From: Modestobacter versicolor
Lineage (GTDB): Bacteria; Actinomycetota; Actinomycetes; Mycobacteriales; Geodermatophilaceae
DNA: 64,000 bases
Direction: 5' to 3'
Assembly (NCBI RefSeq): GCF_014195485.1
Contig: NZ_JACIBU010000001.1
Coordinates: 124,001 to 188,000, forward strand
The notes below the pieces were generated by a model. It had not been told where the DNA came from. It saw only the letters and a program-made list of their open reading frames with translations, and did not search any database. Positions 33,816 to 41,297 of the stretch are shown here, in pieces (position 1 is the stretch's first letter; each line of letters begins with the position of its first letter). The position numbers were made by a program, and so were the translations under genes.

Positions 33816-34481
33816 TCAGGCGTCGAAGCCCGCCCGGTCGACCTTGCGGTGGAACCGCTCGCCGAGCTTGCCGCCGAGGACGGCGCCGATCAGCGTGACC
33901 ACCAGGACGGCGACCAGCGCCACGATGCCTGCGGTGGTGGCGGTGCCCTCGTCGATCGGGATGCGCGGGAGGTTCAGCTGCGACAGCACGTTGTACTTCG
34001 CGCCCAGCACCGCGCCGAGGACGGCGAGGGCGATGACGACGAGCAGGCCGATGACCCACACCGCGATGCCCTGGCGGATCCCGTCGAAGCGGGACATCCG
34101 GCCGGCGACGTAGCCACCGGCCAGGTAGGCCAGGAAGAGGATGACCAGCATCGCGATGCCGCCACCGATGCCGATGCCGCTGGCGTTGTCCGTCGCGGTG
34201 TCGGCGGCGGTGTCGGCCGACGGCAGGCCCTGGGTGAGGCCGATGGCCACCCCGCCGGCCGACAGCGCGGCGATGAGCAGCACCGCCAGACCGTTGGCGG
34301 ACAGCCAGCCGAAGAACGCGGCGCCCCACTTGATCCCGCCGAAGCGCTCGTGCTGGGCGTCGACGGCGTCGCGCGCGACGCCCTTGCTGGCGCGGGCGCC
34401 CGAGCTGGCGGTGTTGTTGCGGAACGTCGTCTCACGGGCGCTGGTCGCGCTCGAGGACTCCGGGGACGAACTGGTGGCCAT
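33816..34481 (-). CDS. Four-helix membrane protein of unknown function
   Basis: A 221-residue protein with a Ser/Thr-rich cytoplasmic start, then four hydrophobic segments: WLSANGLAVLLIAALSAGGV, GIAMLVILFLAYLAGGYVAG, GIAVWVIGLLVVIALAVLGA and AGIVALVAVLVVTLIGAVLG. A pattern of small residues (GGYVAGRMSRFDG) recalls the YrzE/TIGR04086-like membrane proteins. ATG at 34481 follows GGAGAGACCC. It lies 84 bases downstream of the PRC-barrel/DUF2382 gene on the same strand and may be part of the same stress-responsive unit. Confidence 0.82.
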   Translation of the reverse strand: MATSSSPESSSATSARETTFRNNTASSGARASKGVARDAVDAQHERFGGIKWGAAFFGWLSANGLAVLLIAALSAGGVAIGLTQGLPSADTAADTATDNASGIGIGGGIAMLVILFLAYLAGGYVAGRMSRFDGIRQGIAVWVIGLLVVIALAVLGAVLGAKYNVLSQLNLPRIPIDEGTATTAGIVALVAVLVVTLIGAVLGGKLGERFHRKVDRAGFDA

Positions 34482-34565
34482 GGGTCTCTCCAGGGAAGGG
34501 GGTGAGGTCGGCGCGGCCGGCGGGCGAGCAGCCGCTCGCCGGCCGCGCCGAGATCAAGGGGCCGG

Positions 34566-35411
34566 TCAGCGGCGGTTGATGTCCGTGATGCCGTCGGTGT
34601 CGGCCTCGATCTGCTCCTTGCGGACCGTGTCGGTCACCGTCTCCTGCTCCGTGACGACCTGGGTGTCCAGCCGCACGCGCTCGACCGGGACGGCCTCCTT
34701 GGCGACCACCGGGCGCTCGGCGTGCAGGACGACCTCGTGCTCCTCCTCGGAGATGGCCGGGCCGTCGAGGGCGTCGCCGATGTTGGCGTCGGTGATCGGC
34801 TCGCGCTCGATCCGGACCTCCTCGTGGGAGACCGGGACCGTGGTCGTGACGTTCTCGGTCACGATGAACTTGCGGAGGCGGGCGCGGCCGGCCTCGACCT
34901 GCTGGGTGCCGACGCGGAGCTGCTCCTCGGAGCGGGTCATCGCGCTGTCGGTCGTCGGGCCGGAGGTGTCGTGGCCGACGGTGCCGTGGCGGTTGGTGTC
35001 CGTCGTGGTGTCCGTGTAGCCGGCGGTGGTCGTGTCCGTGTAGCCCGCGGTGCCGGTCGTGGTGTCGGTCGTGGTGTCGGTGTAGCCGGCGGTGCCGGTG
35101 CCGATGCCGTAGTAGCGGTAGAGCTCCTCCTCCTCGGCGGGGGAGAGGTGGCCCTGGTCGGCGTCCACGCGCGGGGCGTCCTTGACCTTGGCCTTCTCGT
35201 AGGGCACGCGGAGGGTGCCGCCGCTGACGGTGGCGTCGGTGAGCGGGACGAAGGTCTCCGAGGTCCCGAACAGGCCGGTGCTGACCGTGGCCCACTCCGG
35301 GCGGCCGGTCTGGTCGTCCAGGTAGACCTGGCCGACCTTGCCCAGCTTGTCGCCGTCGTTGTCCACGGCGTTGCTGCCGATGATGCTGGTGATGTCCTGC
35401 TGGCTGATCAC
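34566..35411 (-). CDS. PRC-barrel / DUF2382 stress protein
   Basis: A 281-residue protein. Residues ~1-90 are a PRC-barrel (NDGDKLGKVGQVYLDDQTGR, EWATVSTGLFG), ~95-160 a linker with repeated AGYTDTTTD units encoded by DNA repeats at about 35002-35102, and ~165-275 a DUF2382 domain (EEQLRVGTQQVEAGRARLRK, HEEVRIEREPI). This architecture is common in desiccation- and radiation-tolerant actinobacteria and is usually stress-induced; its biochemical role is unknown. GTG at 35411 follows GGAGGAAA. A perfect TetR-type palindrome lies about 85 bases upstream, so the neighbouring TetR protein is the probable repressor. Confidence 0.9.
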   Translation of the reverse strand: MISQQDITSIIGSNAVDNDGDKLGKVGQVYLDDQTGRPEWATVSTGLFGTSETFVPLTDATVSGGTLRVPYEKAKVKDAPRVDADQGHLSPAEEEELYRYYGIGTGTAGYTDTTTDTTTGTAGYTDTTTAGYTDTTTDTNRHGTVGHDTSGPTTDSAMTRSEEQLRVGTQQVEAGRARLRKFIVTENVTTTVPVSHEEVRIEREPITDANIGDALDGPAISEEEHEVVLHAERPVVAKEAVPVERVRLDTQVVTEQETVTDTVRKEQIEADTDGITDINRR

Positions 35412-35493
35412 GGGGTTTCCTCCAGGGGGGTCTGGGTGGGGTGCAGGCCTCCGCCGTGGTGCGCGGTGGCCGCTGGACCCCCCTGTGCCCCCG

Positions 35494-35512
35494 CCGTTTA
35501 CAACGTAAACGG
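35494..35512. promoter_or_regulatory. Perfect 19-bp palindrome, TetR operator candidate
   Basis: CCGTTTAC-AAC-GTAAACGG has 8-bp perfect arms and is AT-rich inside a GC-rich stretch, lying between the TetR gene end and the DUF2382 gene start. GTTTAC-N3-GTAAAC is a typical TetR-family operator form. Confidence 0.75.
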
Positions 35513-35621
35513 CTTCTGGACGACGATTCGGTGAACGCCGCTCGATGCCGGGCGGCGGCGGACGTCCTCCTGGTGGACTCCCCGCGCACGACCCCGGGGG
35601 GACCACCGCCCGGGTCCATGG

Positions 35622-36419
35622 TCAGGCGAGGTCGCCGACCTCGCCATCCGAGTTCTTCGCCTCGTGCAGCACCCGCTCCAGCCGGTCCAGCAGGTTCTCC
35701 AGGGACTCCTCGAACTCCGCGGCCGACTTGTCCTGGCCGAGCAGCTGCTCGGTGCGCAGGAGGTTCGGGTACTCGGTGAGATCGGTGCGCTCCTGGGCCT
35801 CCGGGTCGCCCTCGGGCTGGTCGAGCAGGCTGACCTGGGCCCCGATCTGGGTGACCTCGAGCAGCAGGTGGCCGAGCAGGAAGCTGGAGTAGGCGCGGTA
35901 GGCGGCGACCGCGGCCGGGTCGGAGAAGCCGGCGTCGTGCAGCGTGCCCAGGAAGGACTCGACCAGGCGCAGGCTGCGCAGCGGCGGGCGCACCCACGGG
36001 GCGGCCGGCGGGCGGCTGGCGATCAGCGGGAAGACCGCCGGGTGGGCCAGGGCGATCCGGCGCATGCCGTGGGCCAGCCGGACCAGGTAGTCCTGCCAGC
36101 CGTTGTGGTCGGTGATGAAGACGTCGTCGCCGTCCTGGTCGTCGAAGAGCGTCTCGACGACCCGGTCCACCACGCCGTCCAGCAGGTCCTCGCGACCGGG
36201 CACGTAGCGGTAGAGCGCCATCGCCTCGACACCGAGCGAGGAGCCGAGGCGACGCATGGTCAGCGCGGCCAGACCCTGGTCGTCGATGAAGTCGATCGCC
36301 GCCTTGAGGATGCGCTCGCGGTCCAGCCCGGCCGGGCGGGTCAGCTCCTGGGCTGCCTGCGGGCCCTCCTGGACGGCGATCAGGTCCGGATCGCGCTCGT
36401 CGTCACTCGTCGTCGCCAT
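35622..36419 (-). CDS. TetR/AcrR-family regulator
   Basis: A 265-residue protein with the TetR N-terminal HTH (LDRERILKAAIDFIDDQGLA, MRRLGSSLGVEAMALYRYV) at residues ~32-80 and a C-terminal TetR_C-type ligand-binding region. It is on the same strand as and directly upstream of the PRC-barrel gene; the perfect palindrome at 35494-35512 between them is its likely operator. The N-terminal extension of ~30 residues is polar and disordered. The ligand is unknown. Confidence 0.92.
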   Translation of the reverse strand: MATTSDDERDPDLIAVQEGPQAAQELTRPAGLDRERILKAAIDFIDDQGLAALTMRRLGSSLGVEAMALYRYVPGREDLLDGVVDRVVETLFDDQDGDDVFITDHNGWQDYLVRLAHGMRRIALAHPAVFPLIASRPPAAPWVRPPLRSLRLVESFLGTLHDAGFSDPAAVAAYRAYSSFLLGHLLLEVTQIGAQVSLLDQPEGDPEAQERTDLTEYPNLLRTEQLLGQDKSAAEFEESLENLLDRLERVLHEAKNSDGEVGDLA

Positions 36420-36535
36420 GGTGCACCTCCTGGTGTCGGCCCCACTGTCCTCGTCGTCCCGCGTCGGTGGGCAGGCCGCCCTGGGCGGCTACCCCCCGTG
36501 AGGTAGACGTGCGCCGATCGGGTGTGACGACGGAC

Positions 36536-36568
36536 ACTGCTAGCACCACGCTTGCTGGAGTTAGCAGT
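36536..36568. promoter_or_regulatory. Spaced inverted repeat upstream of the ferritin-like gene
   Basis: ACTGCTA (36536-36542) and TAGCAGT (36562-36568) are complementary arms 19 bases apart, with TTGCTGGA between them. The position about 60-90 bases before the ATG at 36626 suits an operator or promoter. It does not match CIRCE or HAIR. Confidence 0.35.
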
Positions 36569-36625
36569 GGGCCGCGAGTGGGCAGTAGGGAGGAGTCAGG
36601 TCACACCCGACCCCTTGGAGTCCCC

Positions 36626-37594
36626 ATGACCGACGCCACGCTCATCACCCAGCTCCGCGTACTCCTGACGCTGACGCAGACCGAGGAGCAGATCGCCCGC
36701 ATCCGGGTCGGCCAGGCCCGCACCGACGCCGTCCGCCGCGAGCTGCAGCAGAACGCCGACAACGCCGCCGAGCGGTCGACGGCCATCACCGAGCAGCTCC
36801 GCGAGCTGGCCGGTTTCGGCGACGTCGTCGCCCCGGTGCTCGGCCGGCTGACCGCCCTGGTCAAGGGCACGCTGGAGCAGGCCGAGCCCATCGACGAGGC
36901 GCTGCTGCAGGACCTGCAGCTGGAGCACCAGCTGCTCGACCGGGCCACCTACGTCAAGGTGCTCGCCGAGGCGGCGGGGAAGCCCGCGGTCAAGGCGCTG
37001 GCCGAGCGGTTGATCGTGGCCCACTCGGCCACCGTCGAGTGGTTGACCGTCGTGCTGGCCGAGCAGGCCCTCGGTGGCCCCGCCGCGCTGCAGGCCACGC
37101 CGTTCCAGCGCGTTGCCGGCGGGGCGACCAAGCTGGCCAACCTGCCGGTCCGGTTCGCCGCGAACACCGTCAACCGCGCCATCGGCAGCACCCAGCAGGC
37201 CGGCGGCACGCTCAACTCGGTCGTGGACGACGTCGCGCACCGGGCGACGGCGTTCTCCGGCGCCGTCCGGGAGACGCTCACCGTCGGCCGGGTCGCCTCG
37301 CTGCGCCGGGCCGAGCGGATCGCCGAGCGGGAGGGCAACACCACCGCGGCCGAGGCCGTGGCCGCCACCCGGCGCGAGCTGGGTGACGTCTCCGCCGACG
37401 AGCTGCCGATCAAGGGCTACGACTCGATGTCCACCGCGCAGATCGCCGCGGCAGTGAAGCAGCTCGACGACCCCGCCGACATCACCACGGTCATCCGCTA
37501 CGAGGAGGCCCACAAGGCCCGCTCGAGCGTCGTCAGCGCCGTGCAGACCCGGCTGGCCGCGCTCGCCAAGCAGGCCGTCGGCGTTCCCGACTGA
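36626..37594 (+). CDS. Ferritin-like domain protein
   Basis: A 322-residue, mostly helical protein. Residues ~1-150 have the spacing of a ferritin-like helical bundle (TEEQIARIRVGQARTDAVRR, LEHQLLDRATYVKVLAEAAG). The end carries LPIKGYDSMSTAQIAAAVKQ and YEEAHKARSSV, a tail found in many actinobacterial ferritin-like and lipid-droplet-associated-type proteins. Metal ligands cannot be assigned with confidence. ATG at 36626 follows GGAG at six bases. It is divergent from the TetR gene, so the same stress regulation is possible. Confidence 0.72.
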   Translation: MTDATLITQLRVLLTLTQTEEQIARIRVGQARTDAVRRELQQNADNAAERSTAITEQLRELAGFGDVVAPVLGRLTALVKGTLEQAEPIDEALLQDLQLEHQLLDRATYVKVLAEAAGKPAVKALAERLIVAHSATVEWLTVVLAEQALGGPAALQATPFQRVAGGATKLANLPVRFAANTVNRAIGSTQQAGGTLNSVVDDVAHRATAFSGAVRETLTVGRVASLRRAERIAEREGNTTAAEAVAATRRELGDVSADELPIKGYDSMSTAQIAAAVKQLDDPADITTVIRYEEAHKARSSVVSAVQTRLAALAKQAVGVPD

Positions 37595-37610
37595 CCGAGC
37601 GTCACCACGG

Positions 37611-37644
37611 GGGGCCGGCACCCACCCAGCCGGGTGGCGGCCCC
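37611..37644 (+). terminator. Hairpin after the ferritin-like gene
   Basis: GGGGCCG (37611-37617) with CACCC pairs with GGGTG and CGGCCCC (ending 37644), a near-perfect stem 16 bases after the stop codon. Confidence 0.65.
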
Positions 37645-37753
37645 TCGCGTGCCGTCCCAGGTCGAGCACGCGGAGCGAGCGAGGCCCGGCACGGCGCCGA
37701 GAGGAACCTCACGTTGCGTTACAACTCGTCGACTTCCGGCAATGCTGTGCCTC

Positions 37754-38212
37754 ATGACCACTCTGCCCGAGGTCGCCACCACCCCCGAGGTGCTGGAGAG
37801 CGAGTTCTCGCTCCTGACCGCAGTGACCCGGCTGGACTTCCTCAGCCGTCGTGACAACGTCGTCGTCGACGAGCCGAACGACAGCGCGGACGACGACGAC
37901 GACTGGATGCGGATCAAGGACGTCACCACCACGCTCGACGTGGAGGAGGCGCTGGAGCTGCTGGCCCTCGGCGAGGTGGTCGCCCGCAAGGCCCACGAGC
38001 ACCGCCAGCTGGGCATCCGAGCCGCCCTGCGCGGCGGCGCGGACTGGGCGCAGGTCGGCCGGGCGATGAGCATCTCCGCGCGGGCGGCCTGGGAGCGCCA
38101 CGTGAGCTGGCTCAACGAGCAGGCCGCGGCCCGCCGGGCCGGCGACCCCACCGCGCTCGACGAGGCGGAGCTCGCCCAGGCCCGGGAGCTCGCCGGCCGC
38201 CGTCCCGCCTAG
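37754..38212 (+). CDS. Hypothetical protein with HTH-like C-terminal region
   Basis: A 152-residue protein of no named family. An acidic run (NDSADDDDDW) follows a short helical start; residues ~95-125 (GIRAALRGGADWAQVGRAMS, then ISARAAWERHVSWL) could form a helix-turn-helix of the kind seen in small actinobacterial regulators. ATG at 37754 is chosen; an in-frame ATG at 37742 is an alternative. The upstream TTGCGTTACAACTCG stretch is AT-rich and may hold the promoter. It converges with the phosphotriesterase gene with a four-base overlap of stops. Confidence 0.7.
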   Translation: MTTLPEVATTPEVLESEFSLLTAVTRLDFLSRRDNVVVDEPNDSADDDDDWMRIKDVTTTLDVEEALELLALGEVVARKAHEHRQLGIRAALRGGADWAQVGRAMSISARAAWERHVSWLNEQAAARRAGDPTALDEAELAQARELAGRRPA

Positions 38213-39192
38213 CCCGGCTCGAAGTACCGCCGCGGGGCCTCCACCAGCATCTGGTCCAGCTGCTCCGCGGTGACCCCGTGCTCGGTCAGCATCGGCAGCA
38301 CGTCGCGGGGCACGTGGGTGTACGTCCAGTTCGGCATCGCCCGGGCCACCGCCGTCCGGGCCTCGCCGGGGAACCAGTCGATGTAGCAGCTGGCGTCCTG
38401 GGAGAGCACCATCCGGTCGGCGTAGCCCTCGCCGGCCAGCGTGGCGATCGTGGCCACCCGCGCCGGGGTGGGGTTGTAGACGTCGAGGCCGAAGCGGTCC
38501 ATGCCGAGCAGGCAGCCGGCGTCGGCCAGCTCGCGCAGGTAGTCCAGGTCGTTGCTGTCCCCGGCGTGCCCGATGACGACCTTGGTGAGGTCCGCGCCCT
38601 CCTCGCGCAGCACCCCGACCACCAGCCGGCCGGTGCGCGCCGCCGCCGAGGTGTGCACGGTGATCGGCGCCCCGGTCTCCCGGTGCGTGGCGGCCACGGC
38701 GCGCAGCGTGCGCTCGACGCCGGGGGTGAGCCCCTGGGCCTCGACGGCGCACTTGAGGAAGGCGGCGTGCACCCCGGTGTCGGCGATGCCGGTGACGACG
38801 TCGCGGGTGAAGTCCTCGACCATCGGGTCCGTCGGGGTGTCGACGAGCGTGCCCGGGCCGCGGTGCGCGTACTGGAACGGGACGTCGGCGTAGGTGTAGA
38901 GCCCGGTCGCGACGACGATGTTGAGCTCGGTCTGCGCCGCCACCCGTTGCACCCGGGGCAGGTACCGGCCCAACCCCCACACCGTCGGGTCCACGATCGT
39001 GTCGATGCCCAGCGCCTTGAGCTCGTCGAGCTTGGCGACCGCGTCGGCGACCCGTTCCTCCTCGTCCCACCAGTCGCCGGTCCCGTAGTTCTGCTGGTGC
39101 TCGGTGGACAGCACGAAGACGTGCTCGTGCATGAGGGTGCGGCCGAGGTCGGCGGTGTCGATCGGGCCGCGGACGGTCTGCACGGTGGGCAC
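38209..39192 (-). CDS. Phosphotriesterase-like amidohydrolase (PTE family)
   Basis: A 327-residue TIM-barrel metallohydrolase. Metal ligands: HEH in LMHEHVF (~22-24), the bridging carboxylated lysine in AFLKCAVE (~150), His in TVHTSA, His in VIGHAGD and Asp in LSQDASC. Family members include phosphotriesterases and lactonases; most natural substrates are lactones or phosphate esters. The thioesterase gene lies 12 bases upstream on the same strand, and the LarA-like gene is divergent; together they suggest carboxylate or lactone metabolism. Confidence 0.9.
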   Translation of the reverse strand: MPTVQTVRGPIDTADLGRTLMHEHVFVLSTEHQQNYGTGDWWDEEERVADAVAKLDELKALGIDTIVDPTVWGLGRYLPRVQRVAAQTELNIVVATGLYTYADVPFQYAHRGPGTLVDTPTDPMVEDFTRDVVTGIADTGVHAAFLKCAVEAQGLTPGVERTLRAVAATHRETGAPITVHTSAAARTGRLVVGVLREEGADLTKVVIGHAGDSNDLDYLRELADAGCLLGMDRFGLDVYNPTPARVATIATLAGEGYADRMVLSQDASCYIDWFPGEARTAVARAMPNWTYTHVPRDVLPMLTEHGVTAEQLDQMLVEAPRRYFEPG

Positions 39193-39204
39193 GGCTGCCC
39201 CAGC

Positions 39205-39579
39205 TCAGCGGTGGAGCACGGCGAAGGTGGCGACCGCGTGCACCAGGGTGCGGCCCTCCTGCTCGACGTCGGCCTCGCAGACCGTGAGGTGGTCACCGGA
39301 CTTGCTCACCCGGCCCGTCACCTCGAGGAGGCCGGGTCGGCCGGGGCGCAGGTAGGTGACGGTCAGCTGGCTGGTCGCCGGGACGTCGGCGTCACCGGTG
39401 GTGCTGCGCACCGCCTGGCCCATCGCGGTGTCGACCAGGGTGGCGAGGACGCCGCCGTGCACCGTGCCGGCCTCGTTGAGGTGCTGCTCGGTCGCGTCGA
39501 GCTCCAGGCGCGCCGTCCCGTCGTCCGCCGTCCGGCCCCGGACGCCGAGGGTGTCCGCGAAGCTCGCGTCGTCTGCCAT
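39205..39579 (-). CDS. PaaI-family hotdog thioesterase
   Basis: A 124-residue hotdog-fold protein. The PaaI motif is present as LNEAGTVHGGVLATLVDTAM, with HGG as the oxyanion/loop signature and the Asp/Glu side near NEAG as the likely catalytic acid. It should hydrolyse an acyl-CoA thioester, often an aryl-acyl-CoA. ATG at 39579. It is the first gene of the pair with the phosphotriesterase and divergent from the LarA-like gene. Confidence 0.9.
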   Translation of the reverse strand: MADDASFADTLGVRGRTADDGTARLELDATEQHLNEAGTVHGGVLATLVDTAMGQAVRSTTGDADVPATSQLTVTYLRPGRPGLLEVTGRVSKSGDHLTVCEADVEQEGRTLVHAVATFAVLHR

Positions 39580-39667
39580 CCGCGGCAGCTACCCGGAGTC
39601 GACTCGTCGACACGTCGACCGGGCACCCGCGTGGTCTGATGGGGCACGCGACGTCGAGGAGGACACC

Positions 39668-40939
39668 GTGCAGGCAGTGACGCTCGCCTACGGGCGCGGA
39701 GGGCTGACCGTCGAGCTGCCCGACGACGCGGCGGTGATCACCCCGGTGCAGCACCCCGCCGCCCCCGACGTGGCCGCCGAGCTGCGCCGGGCGCTGCGCG
39801 AGCCGGTGGGCGGCCCACCGCTGCGCGAGCGGGTGCGCCCCGGCCAGACCGTGGCGATCTCCGCCTGCGACGGCACCCGCGCCCAGCCCCGGCACCTGAT
39901 GATCCCGGCGGTGCTCGAGGAGCTCGACGGCATCGTGCGGCTGGAGGACGTCGTCGTCCTGGTCGCCACCGGCACCCACCGGGCCAACACCGACGCCGAG
40001 CTGCGGGCGATGTTCGGCGACGAGGTCGTCGACTCGGTGCGGATCGTCAACCACGACTCCCGCGCGGGCGACACGCACCGCTGGGTGGGCACCTTCGGCG
40101 ACGGGGTGCCGGTCTGGCTCAACGAGCAGTGGGTGGACGCCGACGTCCGGCTGACCACCGGCTTCGTCGAGCCGCACTTCTTCGCCGGGTTCTCCGGGGG
40201 GCCGAAGATGGTCGCGCCCGGGCTCGCCGCGCTGGACACCGTGCTGGTGCTGCACGACGCGAAGCGGATCGGCGACGAGCGGGCGACCTGGGGCGTCACC
40301 CAGGGCAACCCGGTGCACGACGACGTCCGGGCGATCGCCGCGGCCACCGACGTCACCTACTCCTTCGACGTCGTGCTGAACACCCGGCAGGAGGTCATCG
40401 CGGCGTTCGGCGGCGACGTGCTGGAGATGCACGCGACGGCGATCGAGCGGGCCCGCGAGGTGGCGATGGCCCCGGTGGACGCCCCGTTCGACGTCGTCGT
40501 CACCACCGGCTCGGGCTTCCCGCTGGACCAGAACCTGTACCAGTCGGTGAAGGGGATGTCCGCCGCCGCGCAGGTGACCAAGCCCGACGGGCTGATCGTC
40601 TGCGCCGCCGCCTGCGAGGACGGCTTCCCCGACCACGGCTCCTACCGCGAGGTGCTCACCTCCGCGGCGTCCCCGGAGGCGCTGCTCGAGCTGATCAGCG
40701 CCCGCGAGCAGACGGTGCCCGACCAGTGGCAGGTGCAGATCCAGGCCCGGATCCAGTCCGCGCACCGGGTGGTCATGCACACCGACCACCTCAGCGACGC
40801 CCAGCTCGCCGAGGCGCACCTGGAGCAGACCGCCGACATCGCCGCGACCGTCGCCGAGGCCGTGGAGAAGGCCGGCCCGGGCGCCCGGGTGTGCGTGCTC
40901 CCGGAGGGCCCGCAGACGATCCCCTATGTGAGGAGCTGA
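39668..40939 (+). CDS. LarA-family (nickel-pincer type) lactate racemase-like protein
   Basis: A 423-residue protein of the LarA/DUF2088 fold. The nucleotide-binding ACDGTRAQP and catalytic-region motifs VATGTHRANT and NHDSRAGD match LarA, and EPHFFAGFSGGPKMV is the diagnostic domain-2 signature. LarA enzymes racemise or epimerise 2-hydroxyacids using a nickel-pincer nucleotide. No larB, larC or larE is visible nearby, so the cofactor genes, if present, are elsewhere. GTG at 39668 follows AGGAGG. The substrate need not be lactate. Confidence 0.88.
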   Translation: MQAVTLAYGRGGLTVELPDDAAVITPVQHPAAPDVAAELRRALREPVGGPPLRERVRPGQTVAISACDGTRAQPRHLMIPAVLEELDGIVRLEDVVVLVATGTHRANTDAELRAMFGDEVVDSVRIVNHDSRAGDTHRWVGTFGDGVPVWLNEQWVDADVRLTTGFVEPHFFAGFSGGPKMVAPGLAALDTVLVLHDAKRIGDERATWGVTQGNPVHDDVRAIAAATDVTYSFDVVLNTRQEVIAAFGGDVLEMHATAIERAREVAMAPVDAPFDVVVTTGSGFPLDQNLYQSVKGMSAAAQVTKPDGLIVCAAACEDGFPDHGSYREVLTSAASPEALLELISAREQTVPDQWQVQIQARIQSAHRVVMHTDHLSDAQLAEAHLEQTADIAATVAEAVEKAGPGARVCVLPEGPQTIPYVRS

Positions 40940-40946
40940 GAAAGGA

Positions 40947-40997
40947 CCCCGTCGCCCCCACCCCTCGCTCCGCTCGGGCCGGGCCCCTGCGACGGGG
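40947..40997. terminator. Possible hairpin between LarA-like and UBP genes
   Basis: CCCCGTCGC (40947-40955) pairs with GCGACGGGG (40989-40997) around a 33-base GC-rich loop, between two convergent stops. Confidence 0.5.
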
Positions 40998-41000
40998 CCG

Positions 41001-41297
41001 TCAGAGCTGGGACGCGGGGAGGAGCAGGGCGCTGTCGGGGTAGCACCACGCCCAGTGCTCGCGGGGCTCGGCGGAGGCGACCACCGGGTGGGCGGTCGCG
41101 CCGGCGTGAGCGGTGGCGTGCCGGTGCGGTGAGGAGTCGCAGCAGCCGACGTGGTCGCAGGTCAGGCAGCGGCGCAGGTGCACCCACTGCCCGCCGGTGC
41201 GGAGGCAGTCCTCGCACGCCGTCGCCGGACCCGGGGCGGGCGGTGCGTCGGCGGCGTGCGCGCAGGCCACCCCGTCCTGCACCGCCCAGCGGCTCAC
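41001..41297 (-). CDS. UBP-type zinc-finger protein
   Basis: A 98-residue protein consisting of one UBP (ubiquitin-hydrolase-type) zinc finger: CEDCLRTGGQWVHLRRCLTC, then CCDSSPHRHATAHAGATAHP, with the usual Cys/His ligands. Bacterial versions have no ubiquitin to bind and are strongly linked to redox two-component genes. GTG at 41297 overlaps the kinase stop by four bases (GTGA), so it is the third gene of a translationally coupled operon and probably an adaptor for it. Confidence 0.9.
   Translation of the reverse strand: MSRWAVQDGVACAHAADAPPAPGPATACEDCLRTGGQWVHLRRCLTCDHVGCCDSSPHRHATAHAGATAHPVVASAEPREHWAWCYPDSALLLPASQL

Noticed and set aside
36536-36568. CIRCE or HAIR heat-shock element
   Set aside because: Arm sequence and spacing do not match TTAGCACTC-N9-GAGTGCTAA or CTTGAGT-N7-ACTCAAG.
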